Positions 12,901 to 22,501 of a stretch of DNA of 64,000 nucleotides are shown here, in pieces; position 1 is the first letter of the stretch, and each line of letters begins with the position of its first letter. The notes below the pieces were generated by a model that saw only the letters and a list, made by a program, of their open reading frames with translations, was not told where the DNA came from and did not search any database. The stretch is taken from NCBI GenBank assembly GCA_030248135.1, contig JASANC010005514.1:61939-125938 (forward strand), written 5' to 3'. Origin of the DNA: Theristus sp. LFF4_11 (Eukaryota > Nematoda > Chromadorea > Monhysterida > Xyalidae). The position numbers and the translations under genes are program-made.

Positions 12901-13689
12901 GCCGCCCATGTGATGCACCAGATCTGCCAGGCGTTTCTGCAAAGTTCAGTTGCACGGATTTTATGCCGTTTCAGACTCACTCCTATTCTACATCTTCAAA
13001 CAGACAATCCATAACAGCACAACATTGCACCTTTTCAGGAAAATGGAATCCAGTGATCACAATTCTCACGTTGTTCATGTGCCTGCAGTAGAGGGGGCGT
13101 CGTGGCACCATTGGTTCCTGCGGTCAATTGAGAAAAAACACGTAGGTATTTTTTTACGTTCAAAAGCAGTTAAAAAGGAAACATAAAACCGCAAAAGTGA
13201 TCAAAAGAAGAACAAAAAACGCATCCCCGTTTTATTTTTCCGCACACACCTGATGCGATGAAATATACTCGGCAAGCGCCGTTGGTCCGAAAATTGGTTT
13301 TCCAGCAGAATTCAGCCGTTCAAACAACGGCGATTGAAAATCGTCAACGACAAACACCAAATCTTGGGGGTTCATATGCTCCAGATCGTCGTCGTCGCCC
13401 GCTTCAGACTGACACAACGAAATGTTCGGAAATCGCTGCTAAAAACGAAAAGAAATTTTGAAAAAGACACAAAATGTTCGCAATGAAACCTGTTCAAAAA
13501 TAAAAATACTCTGATCGGTTCGCGGAATTTTTTGAAACTGGAATTTGCACCGCCGACGAAACAAATGGAGCGAACACGCCGCAGCTGAGATGGACGGTAC
13601 GACAGGCGACTGGCGGCACCTGACAACAAACAATGCTGTGCTTGCGCTGCACTTCTGGCTCTGGGGACACGAGAACGTGACATGGACAT
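981..13689 (-). CDS. ECT2: ECT2/Pebble-type RhoGEF (BRCT repeats, DH, PH)
   Basis: Rho guanine-nucleotide exchange factor that in animals activates RhoA at the cell equator during cytokinesis. Twenty exons, written high to low: 13689-13510, 13438-13250, 13117-13031, 12936-12829, 12628-12515, 12424-12322, 12212-12097, 12005-11803, 11595-11498, 11407-11268, 11113-10925, 10336-10226, 10148-10052, 9990-9909, 3321-3243, 2648-2529, 2452-2299, 1979-1858, 1718-1615, 1251-981. All phases fit and give about 888 aa; human ECT2 is about 900. Order: N-terminal BRCT-like segment (FVVDDFQSPLF), BRCT 1 (LVHHMGG, VTHLI, WVDECWE), BRCT 2 (GGQLV, THLVV, WFWVSIQLD), DH (CNYVHVLVTI, YPPFVNSYEQA, LLIRPVQRLPSVLLLL), PH (LTFYLFNDTLV), then a basic Ser/Arg-rich tail (TRTVRRAMSMFS). 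ATG 13689 is the first in-frame start. The intron 9908-3322 contains a complete gene on the opposite strand. Least certain parts are exon 1 and the last exon. Confidence 0.93.
1278..1440 (+). repeat. Dispersed repeat family R1, copy 1
   Basis: Starts GGTTCTGTGACTCAATGCG and includes ACTCGGATCCCGTGTCATG and a later TTGGGACCAAAAG. Two other copies lie at about 29530-29715 and 35742-35945, with the same order of blocks and roughly 60-75% identity by eye. This copy lies in an ECT2 intron. No terminal inverted repeat is visible, so it may be a SINE-like or unclassified element. Confidence 0.6.
3322..6232. other. Long ECT2 intron, part left of the nested gene
   Basis: A/T-rich sequence with only short open frames and no recognisable exon or family motif. 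It forms the 3' half of the 6.6-kb ECT2 intron and should also hold the promoter of the nested aminopeptidase gene, near 6.0-6.2 kb. No clear TATA element can be asserted. Confidence 0.45.
6233..9181 (+). CDS. M1-family zinc aminopeptidase (aminopeptidase N-like), C-terminally short
   Basis: Metallo-aminopeptidase that removes N-terminal residues from peptides. Exons: 6233-6275, 6353-6613, 6734-6976, 7045-7781, 7928-8364, 8527-9181; phases fit and give about 791 aa. The start is ATG 6233, followed by a hydrophobic stretch (GVVLLCTL) that may be a short membrane anchor. Domain I has IVPTRYVVQLKLP and LHARKLDL. The exopeptidase motif reads QGMENWG (usual GAMENWG). The zinc site HETAHQW is followed exactly 18 residues later by Glu (LQEALTDF), created across the 7781/7928 splice, so HExxH-x18-E is intact. 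Domain III has the family's RVNYD-QNW motif. Domain IV stops after about 60 residues, where M1 enzymes usually have over 250; beyond TGA 9179-9181 the same frame stays open only about 23 codons. AATAAA is at 9561-9566. The whole gene lies inside an intron of ECT2 on the opposite strand. Confidence 0.88.
9460..9507. mobile_element. 48-bp palindromic mini-element with TACAGGGTGT ends
   Basis: TACAGGGTGT at 9460-9469 is exactly inverted at 9498-9507 (ACACCCTGTA), and the ends begin and end with TA. The termini resemble those of the larger MITE copies at 23982 and 34033-34142. TA at the edges suggests a Tc1/mariner-type target, but no transposase is present. Confidence 0.55.
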
Positions 13690-14518
13690 TGCATGCAGCG
13701 GGGAAAAACCGTCAAAAAACGTTCAGTTCAGTTCTCCAATTTACCTCAAACTGCGTACCAGATTTACAGTTTTGAAATCAATGCAAAGCCAAACCAACCT
13801 GCTTCGTGTTCGCGTGCTTCGAACTCAGCCAAAACGGCCGACGACGCCGCTGGCTCAAACACTTCATCCTCTTCGGCAATCGACATTTCTCTTAATTCAC
13901 TTAAATTCAATGTTCAATAATCAATTTCAGTCAATTTGATTTGATCTCGTCTTTGTTTGTTGTTGTCTGCACAACACGACTTTGAAATGTTCGGGTTTAT
14001 TATTCAGCGATGGGAAAAGTGGAAATGGAAATGGAACACGGAATTTCGAAAAAAATCCGTCTGCTGCATCTCTGAATTTTTTTAATCGGCAATTTTGTTT
14101 TTTTTAAGTTTTTCAAATTCTTTTTGTTCAACAACAACCCTGCCTTCAACTTTCTTCCAGTCTCATTCTCCTCACTCAGCTGGCTTGGCTTGGCTCTTAA
14201 AAATCTGAAATGACTCAGCCGAGAATTAAAATCGAGTTGGGATTGAGAATACCGTAAAGAAGTAAAACCAAAATTGAATTTCGCGCGCGCGAAAAAAACT
14301 CTCCCAATTCCATTCCTGTCTGTCCGCCTGTGTGTTGTTTCCAACGCAACAGTGCGAGCAAAAAGGCAAATATTGATGTTTTTGTGCTGACATACTTCAC
14401 TCGTGTGCTTTCATTCGTTACCAGAATCCCAGAAATCATAAAAATAGTTTTTTACCTAAAATCTGTATCAGTTTTTTTTGCTGTTGCATTGCGTCCGGTA
14501 TCATCAAAAGCAGTTTCA

Positions 14519-14651
14519 TAGGCAATCAGCTGAGCTGGTGATCACGTGATGCATTCAGTATTGTTCTGTGCAAGACAGACTCCGCCCTCACATCAATGTC
14601 TGCACTGAAAGCATCATCACGTGACCATCAACCAATCAGCTGATTTCCTAG
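14519..14651. mobile_element. MITE family M1, copy 1
   Basis: About 130 bp with inverted ends TAGGCAATCAGCTGA and AATCAGCTGATTTCCTA. Inner inverted pieces GATCACGTGAT and ATCACGTGACC strengthen the palindrome. It is bounded by TA, as in Tc1/mariner-type MITEs. A second copy is at about 17382-17499 in a carboxylesterase intron. It has no coding capacity. Confidence 0.72.
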
Positions 14652-14670
14652 TTCGACTGTACTTTGTTTT

Positions 14671-14752
14671 GTGATGAGTGGGTACACACACAACCAACCA
14701 ACCGTCTCCAGTGGGTACACACACAACCAACCAACCGTCTCCAGTGGGTTCA
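14671..14752. repeat. Short direct tandem repeat
   Basis: A 33-bp unit containing GGGTACACACACAACCAACC is present twice in a row, with a partial third copy (GTGGGTTCACAC). Confidence 0.75.
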
Positions 14753-15032
14753 CACTCCTTTATCGTTGCAGCGCACTTATTGAAAGATCAAATGAAGGAA
14801 GGAAATCTGTAAAAACTGCAAAACATCGGCCAGAGAACTTCATTGTTCATACATTTGTGTTCTATGGTTTAGAAAGTTTGACGTCAACCATCATTCTCCG
14901 AGCCTTCGTCAACTTTCAACAAGTTCAACATCGACTTTGCGCGCCGATCCCTGATCTTACCGATATTTCAAACGAATGTTGTTTTTTCGTCCGAATGCCA
15001 TGTTGGCCAGTGGACCAACCAAAATTGAGCTT

Positions 15033-15612
15033 TTGAATCACCGGGGGGGTACAATTCCGGCCCGCTAATTCCGGCCTGAAGAATTCCGGCCCGCTCATTC
15101 CGGCCCGAAGAATTCCGGCCCGGAGAATTCCGGCCCGGAGAATTTTCGCCAGCACGAACAATATTAAACCACACGAAGTGATTTTGGTAATGAAATAATA
15201 AAATAAAAATATCGATGTTCACATGTTACAGTGTATTTTCAATGATGTTCGTCCTGTTTGCTTTTTTGGAAAATGAAATCTGGAAAAAAGAAACTACAAC
15301 TAAATTTTTAAACTTTTTATCATGAACAGGATTTGTGACCCTTTTACCTTATCAAAAGGCTTGGCTTAGGATTAGGAACCTACAACAAGTCACTGCAAGC
15401 AAGTTCTAAACAAAAATAAAAAATCACAAGAATTTATTTACCAAAAATCACTTTGTGTGGTTTAATATTGTTCTTGCTGGCGAAAATTCTCCGGGCCGGA
15501 ATTCTCCGGGCCGGAATTCTTCGGGCCGGAATTCTTCGGGCCGGAATGAGCGGGCCGGAATTCTACGGGCCGGAATTTCGCGGGCCGGAATAGTACACGA
15601 GCCTTGAATCAC
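15033..15612. mobile_element. Fold-back DNA element with minisatellite arms and 9-bp target duplication
   Basis: Element 15042-15603 (562 bp) is flanked on both sides by the same nine bases, TTGAATCAC (15033-15041 and 15604-15612). Both ends are long inverted arms of about 165 bp. Each arm is a tandem array of a 13-15-bp unit, GAATTCCGGCCCG plus 1-3 variable bases (6 units left, 8 right), followed by a unique inner part (AATTTTCGCCAGCA, then ATTAAACCACAC). The centre of about 230 bp is A/T-rich without an open frame. A 9-bp duplication is typical of Mutator-like (MULE) transposons, and fold-back forms of these are known, so I infer a non-autonomous MULE-like element. The left tip reads CGGGGGGGTAC where the right tip predicts GGCTCGTGTAC. 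This looks like G miscalling. Confidence 0.85.
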
Positions 15613-15632
15613 AGTATCCTTCTGCGCTTTGC

Positions 15633-15638
15633 TTTATT
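15633..15638 (-). terminator. Polyadenylation signal of the carboxylesterase gene
   Basis: AATAAA on the minus strand, 62 bases after the stop codon of the transmembrane carboxylesterase. It lies just outside the fold-back element's right duplication. Confidence 0.55.
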
Positions 15639-15700
15639 CTCAACCCGTGACTAAGAATCTTTTTGGCAATGGACAATCCCAAACGACAATGAAACAATGC

Positions 15701-18700
15701 TTAATCATCAGCATGTGACCCAACCAGTGCTGCAGCATTTGCGTTGTCATCATGTTTTGCGGCCTCGTCGCTCGCTTCTGGCTGCTGTTTTGAGCGATCA
15801 TCATCATGACCTTCTTGTTCCTGCTGTTCATCCTGATGTTGTTCACCTTCTGCATTGGATTCGCGCTTTTCATTTCCGTCCGCACCTTCGCCCATCCGTG
15901 TGCTTTCCGGTTCGTTGTCGTTTTCAGCTTTGTCCTTGGCACCGTCGAGCGCCTCGGGCTGCTGCGGTTGGTGCACCTGCACTTGATCGTAGGGCTGAGC
16001 AGCGTGTTGCTCCGTTTGTAGTGCTGCATTGTTGTCATCGTCGTTTGAGTGGGACGTCGAGCCGCCAGTGGACGCGTTCGTGGGCACCGTGGTCGTGTCA
16101 CCAAACAACGCCGTTTCCTGTTCCTCATCATCATGCACATCCACACGAGTGGACGGCGACGCTGGGTGGGCCAGCAGTGGTGTGCGCTCGTCCATGGGCG
16201 CTGTCGCCGCACTGCCGGCGTCATCGGGGCTGCTTTCCACCTGCGATTCACGACCACGCCCCACGCAAAACACAACCTGCAATGCAGCAAAATCTTTGGT
16301 ACATTGTATATTTGCGTATTTATTCTCTTTCTTATTAAACGTGTCCCGATATGCGTTCTGACCAAGCAAATTTGAACTTTCTGACCAAGAGATAGATGAG
16401 CATGATGACAAGCAGCACGATCAGGACGGCCAGCGTGATCCAGAACGCAGTTTGCCAGTTGATCTCGTTGTTTTGTTGTCCGCCGTCGTTGCCGCCCGTT
16501 GACGCATTTGCGTTTTTGTTGTCATTCAGATCGGGGCCCACCACAGGCAGCGCTGACACACCAAGTTGCTCATCCTGAAACTCACACTCGAAATCAATGG
16601 ATAATCCGTTTTGAAAAGGTCATCAAAACATGCGCCATACTTCGTACGCTGCGCCGGCATCCAGTGCCGGTGCGATCTGCGTCCAAAATTGCACGGCCGG
16701 GTAGTGGTACATTGGTTGATTGGACGGACGTATGTCAACGCTGTAATAGTTGAAGCCGTCGGGAGCGAGCAGCGGGCGCCACTTCTGTGACGGGGCCCGA
16801 TTCGGCGTTGGTTGGCCGGTGCTCGCGAATTGCGCAAACAGACTTGGGTAGAGTGACGCAATCAGTGTGTCGTTCTGGTTGTACGCAAACGGATGCACAC
16901 CCAGCACGTACGTCAGATCCTGCGCAGCCCGCAAATGCGTTCGCTTGTTATTATTTTGGTTTACAGGGTGGAGCACAAATGGCTGGGAGAAAATTTGATG
17001 GAGTATGAATGTGAGGCGAGAAATGCAACATGAGTTAATTAAGCGCAACAATCCACGAACACTAAACGAACGGTTTTTTTCGTCTCCAACACAATTGGCG
17101 GAAAAGTTACTGAAAGCGACCGGAGTTGCTTGGTACCTTGGAATGCATGGCACCTATGCCAGGCGTCCGTTCGTAGTCGAACGAGTACAAATAGACGGCA
17201 CTGCCAGCGTTGCGAGCGCTCGCTGCGTCTTCGTACGAAGGCACAAAATAAGCAACATCAGCTGTGAACTGACTGGTGCCAACGGCAGCGCCTGTAACAC
17301 CAGATTCTTTTGTGTAACATCAGCTCCGGTTTGTCTGAGAGCCGACTCTTACATTGTACAGTCGAATTCAAAATTATAGAGAATCAGCTGAGTCGTTGGA
17401 ATCACGTGGCGTGCAAAAATTGCAATAGGGACGGAGTTCGGTTTGCACAGAAAGCACGCATCGGCATCACGTGATCACCAACCAATCAGCTGATTTCCTA
17501 AAATTTAGATTTCGTCTGCAAGAACTTTTCATCATTTTCATCAGCAGTTAATTAATGCTCTTAAGTGTCAAAAGAACCCAAGCGCCGGCTCTTGCATTAA
17601 CAGCTGTACCCGGTCCCGGGGCTCCAATCCAAAAGCCGATCTTTTTTCAAATTCAAATTCAAATCTGAAAAACTGAAAAAAAGTATTTGGAAAGTGAAGA
17701 GAAAAGCTTGCATTCAACTGCTCGACTCACCCATGACGGCGTAGTGTGCGACACATTGGCGCGCGACAACTTCAACATGGCTGAATGCCTTCTCCAGCGC
17801 TGTCTGTTTGCACAATTCGTACAGAAGCCGCTCAGCCGCAGTTTGATTGGCCCCCTGAGGCACCTCGCTGCGCTTGCTCGTCCAACCAGTTTCGTTCTTT
17901 GTCGTGCCGGTCATGTAACCGTTTAGAGAGCGTCTTTGTGTCGCCAGTTTGATTGGATAGTCAGCAATTAGTGTGCCATCAACGCTGGGGCCTGAAAGAA
18001 TTTGACCAAATGGCTGGGAAACCTTGAACAGATTTTATGCCGTCACAGCTGTCACCTACCAGCAAACATGCCAGGGCCGTTGGTCTCTTCAAACGCGCGC
18101 TGCCACCCAATAATTTGCAGTGCGTCTGCTTGTCGCATGCATTCCACCACTGCTGTCCAGTTTGCCTCGCCTGATGTCCATTCATTCCGAGTGACACACT
18201 CCAAGTCAACCGCCAGTTCACCACTTGCGCTGATTGGTGGATCGTAAACGCGCTGGTCGCTGTCAAACGCCGTTCCTTATTTTAAATGAAGTTAGAAAAC
18301 CTTGTGAAAACCGTTGAGTTGTGTAAAAATAGAAATGTTTCTTCAGAAAGGGTTTGCTCTGGAAAGGGCACACAAGAACGTACCACTCATGGCGATCACT
18401 TGACTAAACAAGCCATCGGTTGCATTCAACATTGACAACAGGCTGACACACGAACCGCCAGTGCTGTGTCCCATGACGGTCACGCGCTTTGCGTCACCAC
18501 CAAACGCACCAATTTCTCGCTGCACCCATTTCAAACCGGCAATTATGTCTGAAAAAATCAACAAACATATTAGCATTGAGAACCAGTGACACACACAGAA
18601 AAAAAACGCACAAAAGATGCAGATGCCCGTGGAGGTTTGAAATTATAATGAATGAAGGTGCCCAGTTGATATGACTTGTGGCTGGGCTGTCTGCTGTGTT

Positions 18701-19845
18701 TTGTCCGGTTGTTATCCGTTTTTTTGTTAAATGAAAGTAAAGGTCAACAAGATGGTCAACTGTGAGTGTGTTCCGTACACTGCAGTGTCAACCTGAAAAC
18801 AACAAGAACGTAACATAATCAAACAACATACCCATAAGACCAACATTGGCGTCAGCTCCCGCCTCACTGCCCAATGGTGTCTGCCAAAAGCCGAATGCGC
18901 CCAATCGATAACCAACCGTAACGAACACAAGTCCGTTTGACGCAAAATTGTCGACAAGCACATCTTCGGGAAACATCCGCGGCGTGTCAAATTCGTAACC
19001 GCCACCGTGAATATAATACAACACTGCAAAATCAACGAACAACTGAACGAAATACTGCTCCCACTGCACGCTGCTTACCTGTATGTTGTTTAAGCTGCTT
19101 ATAGTGCTTGCAATCTGACATCACCACTGGCAAAACAGAGCATTTACTCAAGCACATTTTTGGTTGCTTGGAAAGTGAAACAATAACCGACATTGACAAC
19201 CTGGACAGCGCCTCCTGATGCAGGCAGTTCCAGCGAACACATTCACAGTCAAGCAGTCTTCGCTGATCACACTTTGCGGGGACGTCGTGTAGCTGCTGTT
19301 TGAGACACACGCAGGCCCGTACGCGGTGCACTCAAGTTTCGTTGACCACGGATTTGCCAGCACTGGTGCTCGGAAACGCAATGGGCCAATTGGCGCTTCG
19401 GCGTACGGAACGCTCTGCCATGCGTAGCCCACGGAGCCTCTCGGAGTCTTAGAAAATACAAAAACCTTGTCGTCGTATTGCATCTATTCTAGATCTACCG
19501 TATTCTAAAAAGTTACTTTGTCGGTCGATCCGTAAATCAGCATTTTTGCTATGTTGTTCAGATTTTGTCATAACCAAATCAATTTGTTTCGTGCACAATC
19601 AGTTTTAAGCCAATCACCGTGCAACATGCTTTTATAAACCCAAAGGGTTTCATTTTTACGAGAACAATGTCTGGTCTTTACTGAATTTTGATTGAACGTA
19701 CCCTTATGCGCCGCCCTTGAATCAATCCTGTGCTCAATCTAACAACGCTATTCGCGTCAAATTGAGATTGCAATTGGCAGCTGGTACTATCGAGTGTTAG
19801 AAGTAAAAACACCGCAAGGGTATAGCAACAGGTTTTCAGAATCAT
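15701..19845 (-). CDS. Type-B carboxylesterase/cholinesterase-like protein with transmembrane anchor and acidic tail
   Basis: Ten exons, high to low: 19845-19702, 19447-19201, 19023-18832, 18548-18384, 18275-18060, 17991-17731, 17291-17137, 16919-16641, 16574-16386, 16276-15701; phases fit, 807 aa. ATG 19845 starts a signal peptide (KTCCYTLAVFLLLTL). Family landmarks: VPYAEAPIGPLRF, SEDCLTVNVF, YYIHGGGYEF, YRLGAFGF, FGGDAKRVTVMGHSTGG, then GTTKNE and GAMHSKDLTYVLG. Ser (GHSTGG), Glu (TKNE) and His (AMHS) sit where the catalytic triad sits, so an active enzyme is possible. This differs from neuroligins, which lack the Ser. After the hydrolase domain come a low-complexity Asn/Gly linker, one membrane helix (FWITLAVLIVLLVIM) split by the 16386/16276 intron, and a roughly 190-residue cytosolic tail rich in Glu, Asp, Gln and Ser. 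The tail has an acidic dileucine-type sorting motif (DERTPLL). The layout is neuroligin/gliotactin-like; the substrate is unknown. Confidence 0.9.
17382..17499. mobile_element. MITE family M1, copy 2
   Basis: Same ends as the copy at 14519: ATAGAGAATCAGCTGA on the left and AATCAGCTGATTTCCTA on the right, with inner ATCACGTG blocks in inverted orientation. It lies within the 17292-17730 intron of the carboxylesterase gene. The middle is diverged from copy 1. Confidence 0.68.
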
Positions 19846-20435
19846 ATTTTTTTGTTTGCAAGTTGAGAAAGTAATAAACTGGGTAACTGTAACAGAAGGA
19901 ATGAGTAAAGACAACAATGATGTGGTGCAAGGTAAACTGATAAGACTTTTTAGAAACCGTTTGTCATGTTTTGTGTCAATGGTTCTGCGAGCAATGTCAA
20001 TGCTTGGTGTCGTGCAAAGGAAACAGATTCCATTATGCCGCGATTCATTACTCTCTTGCAGAAGTAGTTCACATTTAGGGGTATACGTCCTGTGTGGTGC
20101 AAATGTTGTCCCTTCTGAATGTTGTCCGACAACTAGTCTTTTCTCTGAACACCTCTCAAAAGATTTGTTTTTCAACTGAACTTGCAGCACTTCACATCAC
20201 ACTGTATTGCGTTCCGTTATCTAAATTCTGACAATAAATTTTTAACGATACAAAACACCTGCTTGTTTGGTTATGGAAGGAACACTTTTGTTTTTTATCT
20301 GAACAATGCCAACAAAGCTTTATGTTTTTTACCAACAACAATGTTTTATTTCGATTAATATGCAAGATTAAATTGATAACGGTTGTCAAAAGCATAACAC
20401 GGAATCATTTAACACTGCAGATTGTGTTCATTTTA
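19846..20435. other. Upstream region of the carboxylesterase gene
   Basis: No convincing gene. It lies upstream of the carboxylesterase and downstream of the small secreted gene that is read in the same (minus) direction, so it should contain the esterase promoter. Confidence 0.4.
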
Positions 20436-20868
20436 TCAGTTTTTGTTCCAACCATTGACAGCATCACCAGGTGGGTTGGGAAACTTGAACACCTGAGCAT
20501 GAGTTTCACTGCTTCCCGTTTTTTCCGTGCCATCGGAATTGGAAGCGTCAAAATCAGCAAACTGTTGGCTGGAACTGCTCGATTCAGATGCAACTGCGTG
20601 CTTTGGCAGCACACACGCAAACACACAGCAGGCAGCGAAAATCGTGGAAAACTGCAATCGATTCAAGTGAACTTTTAATTTTCAAAATTTTAAGATCACA
20701 TTAAAAATAGTAATTACAGGTTATGTCAATTTGTGCCGGCTTTTTGGTATTTTAATAAAGATTTCGTAATCTAAAAACAATAGATTGTACTGTGCATAGT
20801 GCAGATATCAATTTTAGGGCGTTGTAAAATTTAGCTCCATGGCATAAGAAAAAAATGCTTACCTTCAT
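20436..20868 (-). CDS. Small secreted Ser-rich protein, 73 aa
   Basis: Two exons: 20868-20863 (only ATG AAG, then gtaagc) and 20651-20436, after acceptor ttgcag. The product has a clear signal peptide (FSTIFAACCVFACVLP), then a Ser-rich segment (SESSSSSQQ) and a C-terminal part with FKFPNPPGDAV and no further Cys. No family is recognised. The exon plan (Met-Lys, phase-0 intron, signal peptide, Ser-rich) is the same as in the divergent gene at 21435-22051, which suggests paralogy. Without the tiny first exon, an alternative start at 20666 would give 76 aa. Confidence 0.6.
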
Positions 20869-21434
20869 TTATTCTATCTCTGAAATGGCTGATATTAAAC
20901 GTCAACACGTTATGCAATAGACAAAGAAAATTTGAATGACTGAATTCCCTTGCTGGTGGGTTGACATTATTTCTAAAATGCCGTTCTTAAAAAACGCTTT
21001 ATGTTCCGAAAATCTGTGATTGTTTTTGTATTTTCAACGTACGTGCTATGAGAGACTTGCATTTTTTACCGTCGTTTAATGGTCACACCGGCCGTTGCGC
21101 GTTCAAAAACAAAATGGTTGCTATAAGTGGGCTAAACTGGTGATACATGTTATGAACACAAATGGGGGATAAACTTGTTCAAATAACGTCCTGCAGAACC
21201 TTAAAAAATGTGCATCAATTTCAGTTAGCAGATCGGTTCCTGTCGGTGCCATGGATGACAGGTTTTTTGTCCATCATTTTTATATTAAAAAACTATATTT
21301 TAGCTCATAAAGTTCACTTGCAAACAATATTTAAACGATGGTAACCTTAGTAAGATAGTTTCAAGTATCAGTTTTTGCTTACCAAGTGACCTAAATCATT
21401 TCGCCTGACCTCCAACAGAAAACGGGCCAACAAA
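20869..21434. promoter_or_regulatory. Shared upstream region of two divergent secreted-protein genes
   Basis: 565 bp between the two Met-Lys start exons, with no other gene in it. A bidirectional promoter is inferred from position only. No TATA or initiator motif is claimed. Confidence 0.35.
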
Positions 21435-22051
21435 ATGAAGGTGCGCAAATTCCGTTTTATTCTCAAATTGAAATCATTTACATGACTTTTAAAGCTGACT
21501 GGTTGTTTGCATCTGGCATGCTTTTATTCGCTGATTTATCAGTAGTTTTCAAGAAGTTATGCTGAGTGGCATATTGATCATTTGTGGCAGTTTTCAGCAA
21601 ACGACAGTGATCGCATGCATGCTCGTAGCTGCCGTGCTCGTACAGTCTGTGATGGCTGGTCACAGCAGCAGCAGCGAGTCATCTGCATCATCGGAATCGC
21701 AGAGTAGCAGTGGCAGTGGCAGTGGCAGTGGCAGTGGCAGTGGTCAAGGTGGGTGTGTGGCCATGATAAAAATGCAGTCAGGCGATACTACCAAAACCAG
21801 TGTGTACTGTGCCCTGCAACGAAAATGCATGATTAATCAATCGGCTTCGTTTTAACAATAAACATGTCGTCCCTTAAGAATTGCTCTAAAAACTGTGGAT
21901 CTGCTCAGCTAGTGGCCATCTGCACGCACCTGGCAAGAATCGCATAAAACGGGACGCTGAAGTGAAACACGACAATCACAAGAAGGGACACGAAAAGCAC
22001 CAGAAGGGACACGAACACAAGAAAACTGAGGCTCCGCCATCGTCGCCTTAG
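21435..22051 (+). CDS. Small secreted protein with Ser/Gly repeat and His/Lys-rich tail, 99 aa
   Basis: Exons 21435-21440 (ATG AAG), 21598-21748 and 21909-22051; phases fit. The order is: signal peptide (VIACMLVAAVLVQSV, cut probably near MAG), a Ser/Glu block, a (SG)n run encoded by repeated AGTGGC, then after the last intron a spacer ending in the basic site RIKR. It ends with a His/Lys-rich tail (KGHEKHQKGHEHKK) and TEAPPSSP. The RIKR site suits furin-like cleavage, which would release a 33-residue His-rich peptide. The His clusters could bind metal, but that is inference. No family recognised. Confidence 0.65.
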
Positions 22052-22501
22052 AGAATGACAAAATTGAAAACCATGCCACCCAAGTTACATATCTGGTAAT
22101 TTCCATAAAAAATGTAATCACTGATTTCGTGCCGCCACAACCTTCAGTATTTTGTCTGGACGCCCGAATTCAATGATTATGATTGGCAATTTTTCTTTTT
22201 TTATCTATAAAATTCACTGATCTGTTTCTATAAAAATCTTTTTTTTTTACTAAATCAGCCGCTCATTACGTGGAACTCGATGGTTGTTCAAATTCTTGTT
22301 TATCAGATTCTGGTTTATGTTTCCACCATGGTAGACTGACAAAATGACCACAGCTGATAAACGTGGGGAACATCGAAGAAATACTACAAGCTCAATTTAT
22401 AACATTCACACAATTATGCTCGCTAACTATAAATTAACGTCAATACTGAATTTCGTTTGAGAGAAGTATCGTGGTACCACACCACAAACCAGTCATAACA
22501 T
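22052..22501. other. Intergenic stretch between convergent genes
   Basis: A/T-rich sequence with no gene seen, between the 3' ends of the secreted-protein gene and the ECHDC3-type gene. Confidence 0.4.

Noticed and set aside
15640..16411. Plus-strand frames opposite the carboxylesterase tail
   Set aside because: They are shadows of the Glu/Gln/Asp-rich tail exon; the minus-strand frame joins in phase with the transmembrane exon.
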